Shown here: piece after piece, positions 8,203 to 15,717 of the stretch
Position numbering within the stretch: the stretch's first letter is position 1
Layout of the letters: each line of letters begins with the position of its first letter
Source of the DNA: Desulfobulbaceae bacterium
GTDB taxonomy: Bacteria; Desulfobacterota; Desulfobulbia; Desulfobulbales; Desulfocapsaceae
Reading direction: 5' to 3'
Length of the DNA stretch: 39,717 nucleotides
Assembly (NCBI GenBank): GCA_011390165.1
Contig: JAABSV010000038.1
Location: 1-39,717, forward strand
Translations under genes and position numbers: made by a program
Notes under the pieces: generated by a model
Seen by the model: only the letters and a program-made list of their open reading frames with translations
What the model was told of the DNA's origin: nothing
Databases searched by the model: none

Positions 8203-8867
8203 TCTGCCAGATCCTCTCTGATAATCTTTCTCGGGCCGCTGCCGCCAGCCGGTCGCCAGTCTTTTGCCGGCATAATGTCCAGATACCGTTCCGTCTGCCC
8301 CAGGGCCTTCAGCCGGTCCCAGATCAGTTGCCAGACACAGTCCACATCGTCGCTGATTTCGCAGTGGCCGCCGGTGGAGCCGCCACAGGGGCCGTTCATC
8401 AACTGTTTGGCGCAACGGGCGATGGGACAGATACCACCGGTGACACCAAGCAGGCAGTTCCCGCAGCCCTGACAACGCTCCGCCCAGACCCCCTGTCGTT
8501 CCGAGGCGCCCATGAACTTGGTGTTGACCGCCGGGAATACCGGTTTGTCACGAAACCGTCCGGCCAGTTGCTGCACCCCGCAACCACAGGCCATGGACAT
8601 GATGGCCTCAGCCCCGTCCAGCATCGGGACCAGTTCCTCGACGTATTCCGGGTCGCACTGCCGTTCCAGGGTGTGCTGGCGGATCTCGATGTTGCTGCCG
8701 CTCTTCAACAGGGCCATCTGCAGGCCCGAGGCGAGGAGGCCGACCTCCTTACGGCCACCGGCGGCGCAGACGGTGACGCATTCGTTGCAGCCGAGCAGGA
8801 GGATCCGTTTGTAGGGTCGGATGAATTCGATTAACTCTTCCAGAGGTTTTCGTTCAGCTGTGATCAT
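8199..8867 (-). CDS. metV: MetV, Fe-S/zinc partner of methylenetetrahydrofolate reductase
   Basis: 222 residues, rich in cysteine, of the family annotated as the C-terminal domain of bacterial methylene-THF reductase. The N-terminal half has GCNECVTVCAAGG; the middle has MACGCGVQ; the C-terminal third has CQGCGNCLLGVTGGICPIARC and then NGPCGG and HCEISDDVDC. These ligands fit the MetV fold with [4Fe-4S] clusters and a zinc site. MetV carries electrons to the flavin of MetF and stabilises the MetFV complex in acetogens. The gene is coupled to metF by a 4-base overlap and follows mvhD by 44 bases. Identification is confident from the cysteine pattern and the partner genes. Confidence 0.9.
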   Translation of the reverse strand: MITAERKPLEELIEFIRPYKRILLLGCNECVTVCAAGGRKEVGLLASGLQMALLKSGSNIEIRQHTLERQCDPEYVEELVPMLDGAEAIMSMACGCGVQQLAGRFRDKPVFPAVNTKFMGASERQGVWAERCQGCGNCLLGVTGGICPIARCAKQLMNGPCGGSTGGHCEISDDVDCVWQLIWDRLKALGQTERYLDIMPAKDWRPAGGSGPRKIIREDLAE

Positions 8868-8911
8868 CGTGGTTTACTCTCCTTGGTGGGCAGGCAACAG
8901 CGCCGCAGTGG

Positions 8912-9334
8912 TTAGAGGGCGGTTGCCGTGCGGATCGGGCTGGGGCCCAGGGCACGGATTTTCTCGGTAATTTCAGTGGCGGTCTGGGCGAAACGCTGTC
9001 CCATGCCGGCAGAGATCATCACCATCTCCAGCCGTTCGCTCTCGATACCGATCTCTTCAAGATAGTTCTTGACGTAGGCGATTCGCCGGGCGGCACGTTC
9101 GTTACCATTTTTGAAATGGCAATCACCTTCCAGGCAGCCAGCTACATAGACCCCATCCGCCCCCTTTTCGAAGGCCTTGATGATGTGCAGGGCATCCACC
9201 TTGCCGGAACAGGGGACACGGATGATCTTGACGTTTGCCGGATAGGGCAGGCGCTGGCTGCCGGCCATGTCTGCGGCGGTATAGGCGCAGTAGTGGCAGC
9301 AGAAGGCGACAATGACCGGTTCAAATTTTTCCAT
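8912..9334 (-). CDS. mvhD: MvhD-like [2Fe-2S] electron-transfer subunit
   Basis: 140 residues of the MvhD family, the small [2Fe-2S] protein that links hydrogenase or other input modules to HdrA. Key features are FCCHYCAY (C12, C13, C16), RVPCSGK (C42), AGCLEGDCHF (C67, C72) and a KNYLEEIGI helix; spacing and length match family members of about 140 residues. The ATG overlaps the hdrA stop by one base (TAATG), so it is coupled to hdrA. In MetFV-HdrABC-MvhD complexes it is proposed to pass electrons between HdrA and MetFV or an outside partner. No hydrogenase genes are present in the window, so the electron donor or acceptor is open. Confidence 0.92.
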   Translation of the reverse strand: MEKFEPVIVAFCCHYCAYTAADMAGSQRLPYPANVKIIRVPCSGKVDALHIIKAFEKGADGVYVAGCLEGDCHFKNGNERAARRIAYVKNYLEEIGIESERLEMVMISAGMGQRFAQTATEITEKIRALGPSPIRTATAL

Positions 9335-12300
9335 TATACTGGTATCCTTTCAAAGAGTTGTTCGACTTTGGCAAGAATTCTGTCGTCTTCAAACTGCATC
9401 AGCTGGATTGCCTTGGCCGGACATTCGGCAACGCACATGCCGCAGCCGTGGCATTTGGCCGGATCAATCTCCGAGTAGCCGTCGGCGTTGATGAAGGGGA
9501 CGCCGAAGGGGCAGGCCCGGACACAGATGAGACAGGCGGCGCAGAGTTTGCCTTCAACCCTGGCGGTGGCGGCCCCGAGGTTGATGGCATCCCGGGCAAG
9601 CATGGTCTGGGCCCGCGAGGCGACCGCGTTGGCCTGGCTGATGCTCTCCTTGATCAGTTTTGGAGAATGGGCGGTGCCGGCAACGAAGAATCCAGGTACC
9701 GGCAGGTCCACCGGTCGCAGTTTGACGTGGTCCTCGAGGAAAAACCCGTCCGCCGTCCGGGGCAGTTTGAAGATCATCGCCAACTCCTCGCTGGAGTCGG
9801 CATCGCTGACCATGCCGGTACTGAGGCAGAGGGCGTCGGCGACAACGGTCAGTTCTCGACTGAGGATCGGGTCGTAGAAACTGACCTCCACCTGGTCACC
9901 GGCGGTGGTGGCAACCGGTGGCCGATCAAGGCTGTAGCGGCTGAAGATCACACCCTTTTCCCGGGCCCGCTGATAGTACTCCTCGTGGAAGCCGAAGGTC
10001 CGCATGTCCCGATAGAGGATGAATATCCGCGCCTCCGGGTTGATTTCGAGAATCGCCAGGGCGTTCTTGATTGCCGCCTGGCAGCAGATCCGCGAGCAGT
10101 TGGGATTTTCCGGAACCCGGCTGCCGACACACTGAATCATCACGACGTTGTCCCACTGCCGCACCGTCTCCGGCTGGTCAGTGAGAAATTGCTGGGTTTC
10201 AATCTGGGTACGAACTGCCGGCGACTGATCAAGGAGATAGGTGGCCGGCCGGTTCGCCATCGCCCCGGTGGCAAGAATGGTGATACCGTGTTCCAATTGG
10301 CGGTAAAACATCTGTGGTCCGCTCTGCATGCCGGTCTTGAACATTCCCGGCATGCCGCTGTGATCAACCACCAGGGCCCGGGTGAACACCTGAATTTTCG
10401 GGTGCTTTTCCACCCGTTCGATCAGTTTGCCGACAAAGTCCCGGATATCACCGCCCTCGATGGTTTTTACCAGTTTCCTGGCCATTCCACCCAGTTGCGG
10501 GCTCTTTTCGAGGAGATAGAGCTGGAATCCCTGGTCGGCCAGTTGCAGGGCCGCGGTCATTCCGCTGACCCCGCCGCCCACCACCAGGATGTTCTTGTTA
10601 ATGGGCAGGCTCTGGTCGCTGAGCGGCTGTGCCTTGACCACCGCCGCCACGGCCATGTGTAGGAGATCCCGGGTCTTGCTCAGCGCTTCGGCTGGTTTGC
10701 CGGAATGTACCCAGGTGGACTGATCGCGGATATTGGCAATTTCCAGCAGGTACTTGTTGATCCCGGCCCGGGCCAGCAGTTCCTGAAATTTCCCCTGGTG
10801 GGTGCGCGGCGAACAGCCGCCGATGACCACCCGGTTCAGGCCCTCATCGACAATGGTCTGGCGGATATTGTCCATGGAGAGACGGCTGCAGCCATGCCCC
10901 TCCGCCTTGGCGACCACCACGTGGGGGAGGCGGGCGGCATCTTCGACCAGGCTGGCGACATCGATTACCCCGCCAATATTGTCGCCGCAGTCGCAGATGA
11001 AGACCCCGACCCGGGGCTCTTCACCGCTCACATCCCGCTCTCTGGGCAGTACTGCCTCCTCATCGTCGGGGATTTTCCTGGCAGCGGGGAGGTCGGCACC
11101 GGCCATACAGGCGGCGGCACTGCCCTGAACCATGGTTTCCGGGATGTCTTTTGGGGCTTCAAAGGTGCCGGCAACATAGATTCCCGGTACCGAGGTCACC
11201 ACTGGGTTGAAGATATCGGTCACCGGGAAGAAATCGGCATTCATCTCGATACCGGTTTCCGCCGCCAGCCGGCGGCTTGCCGCCGAAGTCTTGAAGCCGG
11301 TAGCGAGAACCACCATGTCAAACTCTTCGGTGATCTGGGTGGTGCTGTCATCGACAGTGTAGGTGATGGACAAGCCGTCCGCCCCCTCGGGCTGGACAAT
11401 GGAGTGGGGTCGACTGCGCAGGAAGCGGACGCCGCAGTCGTTTTTTGCCCGGTTGAGGTAGAGTTCGTAATCCTTGCCGAAGGTCCGCATGTCCATATAG
11501 AAAATGGTGGTCTCGATGTCCTCCTGGAAACGTTCCTTGGTGACCATCGCTTCCTTCAGGGCAAACATGCAGCAGGCGTGGGAACAGTAGGCACCAGCCC
11601 CCTTCTGCAGTCCGCGGGAGCCGATACACTGGATCCAGGCCACCTTCTTTGGCTGCTGACCGGTTGAGGGGCGGAGCAGTCGGCCGGCGGTTGGGCCGGA
11701 CGCGGAGAGAATCCGCTCGTATTCCAGGCTGGTTACCACGTCGGGAAAGGAGCTGTAACCGAGATAGTCGAGATGGCTCGGGTCAAAAAGTTCTGCCCCC
11801 GGGGAAAGGACGATGGCGGCACAGCCGACTTCCCGGGTGGTGGTGATGTCATCCGGGTTGATTGCCCCGGCCGGACAGACCGCCACCAAGGCTTGTACAT
11901 CCGTGCAGCTGGCCAGATCGATGGAGAAGGCCTGGGGGGTGGCCTGTGGGTAGCGCATGCAGGTCGGGGCGCGATGGTCCAGGCCGGCATTGAATTGGAC
12001 ACATTCCGGGAATGCCTGCAGACATTCGCCGCAGGCGGTGCATTTCTCCAGATTGATATAGCGTGGGGCGGTCTGCAGGCTGACGGTGAAATTTCCCTTG
12101 CTCCCCTTGACCGCTACCACCTCTGTCATGGTCATCAGTTCGATATGCTGCTGGCGACTGCCCTCGGAGAGGTGAGGGGAGAGGGTGCAGAGATCGCAGT
12201 TGTTGGTCGGAAAGGTTCGGTCGAGCTGGGTCATCAGGCCGCCGATGGTGTGGGCCCGGTCAACCAGAATGACATCCTTTTCCGCCTCGGCCAGGTCAAG

Positions 12301-12381
12301 GGCCGTCCGGATCCCGCCAAGACCGCCACCGACAACCAGTACCTTGTTCTTTTGGCTTTGCAAGCGAGTTGAGTTCTGCAT
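9334..12381 (-). CDS. hdrA: HdrA-like flavoprotein, two HdrA modules in tandem
   Basis: 1015 residues. Two FAD-binding Rossmann motifs are visible: VVGGGLGGIRTALDLAE (about 16-32) and VVGGGVSGMTAALQLAD (about 600-616). The first module contains an unusual Cys insert (C114, C117, C120, C127, then C159 and C169) and YCSHACCMF (C266, C270, C271). The C-terminus ends in two ferredoxin motifs, CAACLICVRACP and CHGCGMCVAECP. HdrA carries the FAD that splits electrons in flavin-based bifurcation. The long form with a second HdrA-like half is the type found with metF, metV and mvhD in acetogens and sulfate reducers. The residue often replaced by selenocysteine in some HdrA proteins is encoded as Cys here; the frame has no internal UGA. 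Start at 12381 with AAAGG seven bases upstream. Confidence 0.93.
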   Translation of the reverse strand: MQNSTRLQSQKNKVLVVGGGLGGIRTALDLAEAEKDVILVDRAHTIGGLMTQLDRTFPTNNCDLCTLSPHLSEGSRQQHIELMTMTEVVAVKGSKGNFTVSLQTAPRYINLEKCTACGECLQAFPECVQFNAGLDHRAPTCMRYPQATPQAFSIDLASCTDVQALVAVCPAGAINPDDITTTREVGCAAIVLSPGAELFDPSHLDYLGYSSFPDVVTSLEYERILSASGPTAGRLLRPSTGQQPKKVAWIQCIGSRGLQKGAGAYCSHACCMFALKEAMVTKERFQEDIETTIFYMDMRTFGKDYELYLNRAKNDCGVRFLRSRPHSIVQPEGADGLSITYTVDDSTTQITEEFDMVVLATGFKTSAASRRLAAETGIEMNADFFPVTDIFNPVVTSVPGIYVAGTFEAPKDIPETMVQGSAAACMAGADLPAARKIPDDEEAVLPRERDVSGEEPRVGVFICDCGDNIGGVIDVASLVEDAARLPHVVVAKAEGHGCSRLSMDNIRQTIVDEGLNRVVIGGCSPRTHQGKFQELLARAGINKYLLEIANIRDQSTWVHSGKPAEALSKTRDLLHMAVAAVVKAQPLSDQSLPINKNILVVGGGVSGMTAALQLADQGFQLYLLEKSPQLGGMARKLVKTIEGGDIRDFVGKLIERVEKHPKIQVFTRALVVDHSGMPGMFKTGMQSGPQMFYRQLEHGITILATGAMANRPATYLLDQSPAVRTQIETQQFLTDQPETVRQWDNVVMIQCVGSRVPENPNCSRICCQAAIKNALAILEINPEARIFILYRDMRTFGFHEEYYQRAREKGVIFSRYSLDRPPVATTAGDQVEVSFYDPILSRELTVVADALCLSTGMVSDADSSEELAMIFKLPRTADGFFLEDHVKLRPVDLPVPGFFVAGTAHSPKLIKESISQANAVASRAQTMLARDAINLGAATARVEGKLCAACLICVRACPFGVPFINADGYSEIDPAKCHGCGMCVAECPAKAIQLMQFEDDRILAKVEQLFERIPV

Positions 12382-12408
12382 TGTTACCTTTCTTTTTCAC
12401 AGGTTAAG

Positions 12409-12473
12409 CAGGATGGTGACACACTTGAACCGGTTCCTTCGCCATCCTGGTGCGGACTACACCGTTTTCGGTG
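12409..12473 (-). promoter_or_regulatory. intercistronic hairpins between metF2 and hdrA
   Basis: The 131-base gap between the second metF and hdrA holds two inverted repeats. CAGGATGG (12409-12416) pairs with CCATCCTG (12442-12449) and encloses the palindrome GAACCGGTTC. CACCG/CGGTG closes a TTTT loop (12460-12473). Neither is followed by a T-run on the minus strand. They may protect or process the mRNA. The call rests only on visible complementarity. Confidence 0.4.
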
Positions 12474-12512
12474 GTTCCTCTTGAACAGCTCTCTTCGCCG
12501 GGATCAGCCGGC

Positions 12513-13385
12513 TCAGAGCTGTGCCATGTCGAGGATTGTCGGCAGTTTATGCTCCCAGCCAAGGGTCTGGATGACAACCCCCTGGCAGCTGTCACGCAGG
12601 GTCTGCACGGTTTCACCGGCGATTTTCAACCCCTCCTGTTCCCGGTCGGAGGATTTACGGATGCGGCGGATCAGGTCGTCGCCGATCCGGGCGCCGGGGT
12701 CGGAGTTGGCGATATACTGGGCAATGGCCAGGGATTTCAGGAGAAAGACGGTGGCGAGTACCGGTACGCCGAGACTTTGGGCGGCCTTCAGGAAGGAGGC
12801 GGAGAGTTGTGGGTCAAAGATCGGCGGGGTGACGATGTAGGTGGCACCGGCTGCCACTCTGGCCCGGGCACTGTCAAGGGCGGTGGCCATCTCCTCGTCG
12901 TTGCTGAACGGGCTGATCGCCGTGCCGATGGAAAAATCGGGGGCCCCGTCGAGATCAAAGCCACTGATATCCTTGCCTTCCTGCAGTTTCTTCAACGCCT
13001 CGATCAGGCCGATCTCATCAAGGTCGTCGACGACCTGCGCGTCACTGTGGTCACCATCAGCCATTTCGGTACTGTTGGCAACGATGATATTTTGTACTCC
13101 GAGGACATGGGCGGCCAGGGCATCGCCCTGCAGGGCCATACGGTTGCGGTCGCGGCAGTACATGTGGATGATGGTCTCCACCCCCTGCTGTTGGAGGAGG
13201 ACTGCGCCGGCAAGGGCACTCATCCGCATGATGCCGTTGTCCATGTCTGGGACAACCACGGCGTCCACTCGTCCCTTCAACCGTCGCGCATCGTTGACCA
13301 GCCTGGAGATATTGACCCCTTTCGGGGTGTGCATTTCGGCCAGAACAGCGAACTCTTTTGCCGCTAATCGTTTTTGAAAACTCAT
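12513..13385 (-). CDS. diverged MetF-family protein (second paralogue)
   Basis: 290 residues with the MetF TIM-barrel pattern (AEMHTPKG near residue 16, YCRDRNRMALQGDALAAHVLG near 75-95). It is clearly distinct from the canonical copy at 7279-8202. The catalytic acid equivalent to Glu28 is kept (VLAEMHTP). The loop holding Asp120 reads VANSTEMADGD instead of LSGD. The folate-contact Gln183 region reads IVTPPIFD, so Gln is replaced by Pro. This suggests weak or no methylene-THF reductase activity and a role as a flavin or structural subunit, or a different pterin substrate; that is inference. It lies between the Hdr selenoprotein and hdrA, so it probably belongs to the same complex. The ribosome-binding site GGAGGG lies 11 bases before the ATG. 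Confidence 0.8.
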   Translation of the reverse strand: MSFQKRLAAKEFAVLAEMHTPKGVNISRLVNDARRLKGRVDAVVVPDMDNGIMRMSALAGAVLLQQQGVETIIHMYCRDRNRMALQGDALAAHVLGVQNIIVANSTEMADGDHSDAQVVDDLDEIGLIEALKKLQEGKDISGFDLDGAPDFSIGTAISPFSNDEEMATALDSARARVAAGATYIVTPPIFDPQLSASFLKAAQSLGVPVLATVFLLKSLAIAQYIANSDPGARIGDDLIRRIRKSSDREQEGLKIAGETVQTLRDSCQGVVIQTLGWEHKLPTILDMAQL

Positions 13386-13407
13386 GGGTTTCTTTTCCCT
13401 CCAAGTC

Positions 13408-13462
13408 AGAACATGAGCAAAACCTGCTCAGAACATGTTCGGAACATGTTCGGAACATGCCG
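13408..13462. repeat. array of GAACATGTTC-like palindromes, 11-bp period
   Basis: Three adjacent 11-mers (agaacatgttc 13430-13440, ggaacatgttc 13441-13451, ggaacatgccg 13452-13462) repeat at one helical turn. A fourth partial copy lies at 13408-13419, beside a GAGCA/TGCTC hairpin. Two copies contain the full palindrome GAACATGTTC. The array fills the 106-base gap between the Hdr selenoprotein and the second metF. It may be a regulator-binding array or an mRNA structure. No binding protein is known to me. Confidence 0.6.
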
Positions 13463-13491
13463 GTTTCAAATGGGCCCCGGCCACCGCTTTC

Positions 13492-14811
13492 CTACAGGGC
13501 GGTTTCGGGGTGAAAAACATCGACATCTTTCAGGTCGTCACCAAGGTAGGCCCGTTCGTTGGGCCCGAGAATGCCGAGGGAAAGACAGATCAGCGTCCAG
13601 ATATGGACGGTGCCATAGCTTCCGCCGAAGTGGTGGGCGACGTCATGGACCTGGGCATGGCAGTTGTGACAGCCGGTGATACAGTAATCGGCACCGGTGG
13701 CAATGATCTGGTCGAACTTGACCTTGCCGTAGGTCCGGCGTGCCTCGGTATAACCGGACTGGAGGAAGCCACCACCGCCGCCGCAACAAAAGTTGTTCGA
13801 CTTGTTGGGGGTCATTTCGATCACATTCTCTTCGCCGACCACCGAACTGATCACAAAGCGGAGATCATCGGCGATCACATCGCCAAAGCTCTTCCTGACA
13901 ATCTGACAGGGATCCTGAACGGTAAACTTGATCTTGCGTTCCCGGTTCCACTCCGAACTCACCTTCAGACGGCCTTCACGGATCCATTTGGCGTAATAGG
14001 TGTAGATGGAGGCAACCTCAAACTTATGCTCGATATTGAATTTTTTCAGTCCGGCCCGGACTGAGAAGGTGATGTGGCCTCATTCCGTGTTGAGAAAGAC
14101 CTTGCAGCCGAGTTCATCGGCCTGTTTTGCCGAGACGCGGGTGACCCGCTCCCAGCATTCGTTGTCGGCGAGGAAGAGGCAGTAGTTTTCAGCCGCCCAG
14201 CCCTTGCTGCCATAGGTCCAGTCGACGCCGGCAAGATGGAGGATCTTCCACAGCGGCACCATCTCGTCCGGTTCAGTTACCGGTTCGCGGGAATTCTGGT
14301 TGAGAAAGAAAAAGGCTCCTGGCTTGTCGACGGGGGCCTCCATCTCGGCGAATTCGGGCTGGGAATCGCGATACTCTTCCAGTACATCCTGGACGACAAA
14401 GACAAAATCATCCGGCGCGGTGCCCATGGCACTGTTGGAGTCGTTGCGCAGAGCCATATCACACGATTTGACGATCCCCGAGGGGCGGGTCTCCCGAGGC
14501 CACTCCGCCCGGGCATTGTAGACCAGTTGCGGGATATCAATTTTCATCGGGCAGACATAGACGCAGCGCTGGCACATTGTGCACATCCACACCCACGGCG
14601 ATTTGACGGCTTCCTCATCGAGCCCCATGGCGACCATGCGCAGGAACTTGCGGGGGTCCATATCCTCAAGACCGGTCGCCGGGCAGCCCGAGGCGCAGGC
14701 ACCGCAGGTGAGACAAAGCTGCAGATTACCACCATCAGGGATGATCCCCTTGGCCTTGTCGAGAAAGGAGCTCTGTTTCTTTCCTTTGATTTTGACGGTA
14801 CTTTCTGACAT
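13492..14811 (-). CDS. HdrC-HdrB fusion (HdrD-like) Fe-S protein, probable selenoprotein
   Basis: One 439-residue product if the in-frame TGA at 14080-14082 is decoded as selenocysteine (residue 244). The N-terminal HdrC part has two [4Fe-4S] motifs, CLTCGACASGCP (from C33) and CTMCQRCVYVCP (from C77). The C-terminal HdrB/CCG part has C302, C342-C343 in FCCGGGGG, and CITGCHNC (377-384). The UGA falls in L-N-T-E-U-G-H, exactly where related Fe-S oxidoreductases have Cys in an E-C-G-H motif. The frame continues without a start signal and with family sequence on both sides. A SECIS-like hairpin follows 16 bases after the UGA. The gene is first in the cluster and would be the thiol/Fe-S output of the HdrA-MvhD-MetF complex. 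Read instead as a true stop, it would give a truncated HdrC (243 aa) and an orphan CCG fragment. Start at 14811 has AAGGA upstream. Confidence 0.85.
14047..14082 (-). promoter_or_regulatory. UGA codon plus bacterial SECIS-like hairpin
   Basis: On the minus strand the UGA (14082-14080) is followed after 16 bases by CAGTCC-GGGCC-GGACTG (14063-14047), a 6-bp perfect stem that can be drawn with 7 bp and a 3-base loop. Flanking UUCU/AAAA bases extend it with one mismatch. The apical loop starts with G and lies about 22 bases from the UGA, inside the spacing range known for SelB-bound bacterial SECIS elements. The fold was judged by eye only. Confidence 0.65.
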
Positions 14812-15717
14812 TGGTCTGGTTCCTTTTTCCTGTCCAGTTACGAATAGTTGTCGGTGGTTACCAGTAGGTTTGAATGGTTCTGGTTTCTTGGCCTGTTTGA
14901 AAACGGGGGTGGATGGTTCCCAGCGGCCGGTGCAGGGTACGAAGGCCCTACCCCTCGCTGGCCGGTGTTACGCATCGAACTGGCGGGCAATCTCCTCCTT
15001 GTTGGTATTAATATCCCTGTCTGGGCGGGTCTGTTCGGCAAGAGTTGTTCAATTGGCCCGGGATTGGGTGCAGATTGGGATGCCGGGTTGGAAAGCTGTC
15101 AAGCTGGCAAAATAGCAAATTGGCAAAATAACGAACTGGCAATTTGGCCAACTGACGATGAAACTGATACGGGGATGCTGCCGGTGCGGCACATGCCATG
15201 AGGGGGGGCAGGTAGGAAGGCAGCCCATGGCGGGGCCGGATGGCAGGTGTGGACGCATCCCGACCTGCTGTATTGTAGCAGCCACGAATGTACAAGTCGC
15301 TATATTAAAAGTCAATCTCCGAAGCTGTCGGCAACCCTCCTGGCAAAGGACCTGAATCGCCTTCGGGCCACGCTGTACCTTCTCCCGGCATGCTCGGGAA
15401 TCTATTGTTTTTAACTGGTTAAGGGGGCGGAACTGCAGGCGGAAAGGGTTAAGGGAGGGGAAAAACATGCCTATCAGTAATACTGTCGTTTGCTCCGACA
15501 ATTATTGATACTCGGGCGACGGCCTGGTTCGGGAGGTGCTGCTACCGACGTCCACCACAAGGGCTGCTCTGTTGCCTGGGGTCGCCATGGAGAATGGCTG
15601 GAGAAAATCGATGCGATGCGGTATTCTTCTCAGCTACTGACTGTCGCGCTTTGCGGTTGTTCCCCATCGGGCCGCGGGCAAGCGGATACCCCGATAAACC
15701 TTCGCCTAGAGCTGCCT
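14812..15717. other. long gene-poor region between divergent clusters
   Basis: About 900 bases between the leftward Hdr cluster and the rightward moxR group. Several open frames exist (up to 150 codons), but none shows family-like sequence, a good start signal or composition like the neighbours. The region must contain promoters for both directions; I could not pick a convincing sigma-70 or sigma-54 pair. It carries a short tandem repeat (15105-15152). Confidence 0.55.
15105..15152. repeat. three imperfect 16-bp tandem repeats
   Basis: Units tggcaaaatagcaaat, tggcaaaataacgaac and tggcaatttggccaac lie head to tail at 15105, 15121 and 15137. They are AT-rich inside a GC-rich neighbourhood, in the divergent intergenic region. 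They may be a regulator array or a slippage product. Confidence 0.55.

Noticed and set aside
9334-12381. Selenocysteine in HdrA
   Set aside because: HdrA can be a selenoprotein in some organisms, but this frame has no internal UGA and uses Cys codons in the relevant motif.
14080-14811. A separate, complete 243-residue HdrC-like gene ending at the TGA
   Set aside because: The reading frame continues past the TGA with family sequence, the TGA replaces a conserved Cys, and no start signal exists for the second part. One gene with Sec is a better reading.
15105-15152. CRISPR array
   Set aside because: The units are directly adjacent, short and imperfect, with no spacers and no cas genes.
15049-15501. 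A 150-codon minus-strand frame in the long intergenic region
   Set aside because: The translation looks random, spans the 16-bp repeat array, and has no family features or good start signal.
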